Part shown: one piece after another, positions 6,188-6,265 of the stretch
How positions within the stretch are numbered: the first letter of the stretch is position 1
How the letters are laid out: each line of letters starts with the position of its first letter
NCBI GenBank assembly: GCA_900550345.1
Contig: URRX01000088.1
Location: forward strand, 1-6,265
DNA length: 6,265 nucleotides
Direction of reading: 5' to 3'
Origin: an uncultured Anaerococcus sp.
GTDB taxonomy: Bacteria; Bacillota; Clostridia; Tissierellales; Peptoniphilaceae
The notes under the pieces: model-generated
Database searches by the model: none
Seen by the model: only the letters and a program-made list of their open reading frames with translations
Told to the model about the DNA's origin: nothing
Position numbers and translations under genes: made by a program

Positions 6188-6220
6188 AAAATAAAAATGG
6201 TACTTAACAAGTAAATACCA
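6188..6220 (-). terminator. Hairpin with U-tract before the lipid kinase gene (terminator or attenuator)
   Basis: TGGTA (6220-6216) pairs with TACCA (6202-6198) and CTT (6211-6209) with AAG (6205-6203), leaving a 4-nt bulge and a GTT loop. TTTTTATTTT follows at 6197-6188. It is either a weak terminator for a gene beyond the window edge or a 5'-leader attenuator of the lipid kinase. The U-tract ends only 3 nt before the kinase ribosome binding site, leaving no room for a promoter in between. Bases 6221-6265 hold no gene; TATAAA at 6261-6256 could be a -10 box whose -35 lies outside. Confidence 0.5.
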
Positions 6221-6265
6221 AATCGTTTGAATTTTAAAATTTATCTTCAATTTTTTTTATACCCA

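Noticed and set aside
6175..6210. Twelve-codon extension of the lipid kinase from TTG 6210
   Set aside because: It begins within the hairpin loop region and lacks a ribosome binding site, whereas ATG 6174 has one at ideal spacing and starts right at the conserved domain.

Overview
The window is a strongly AT-rich stretch in which every real gene lies on the minus strand, so it reads from high to low coordinates. Rho-independent hairpins, lipoprotein-type signal sequences, strong AGGAGG-type ribosome binding sites and a Bacillus-type OpuA transporter all point to a low-GC Gram-positive bacterium (Firmicutes sensu lato). An anaerobic Tissierellia- or Clostridia-like organism is a reasonable guess, but the window alone does not settle the genus. 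The genetic code looks standard.

Layout in transcription order. (1) At 6174-5275 is a diacylglycerol-kinase/YegS-type lipid kinase. It is preceded by a hairpin with a U-tract that ends just before its ribosome binding site. (2) After a short gap holding a good sigma-A-like promoter (5241-5213) comes a compact three-gene operon at 5171-2243: opuAA (ATPase with tandem CBS domains), opuAB (permease) and opuAC (betaine-binding lipoprotein). The first two genes overlap by 8 nt, the next two are 12 nt apart, and a strong terminator begins inside the opuAC stop codon. (3) At 2183-95 is a two-gene unit: an exported or membrane-anchored C39-like cysteine peptidase and a ClC-type H+/Cl- exchanger. The peptidase stop codon touches the ribosome binding site of the ClC gene, and a terminator closes the unit at 81-58.

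How the genes fit together. OpuA imports glycine betaine under osmotic stress and is expected to be gated by its CBS domains. The ClC exchanger moves chloride against protons, so the two neighbouring units share a theme of ion, osmotic and pH homeostasis, though this is only inferred from proximity. The peptidase's target is unknown. The lipid kinase probably turns over diacylglycerol or a related lipid.

Three starts were moved downstream of the longest possible reading frames because of ribosome binding sites and homologue N-termini: opuAA to TTG at 5171, opuAB to ATG at 3985, and the lipid kinase to ATG at 6174. The window is mostly ordinary housekeeping and accessory material. The most interesting points are a likely leaderless promoter on the peptidase gene, the tight peptidase-ClC pairing, the altered active-site motif of the lipid kinase, and the possible attenuator before it. 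I saw no mobile element, CRISPR array, tRNA or rRNA. No gene-free stretch exceeds about 105 bases.
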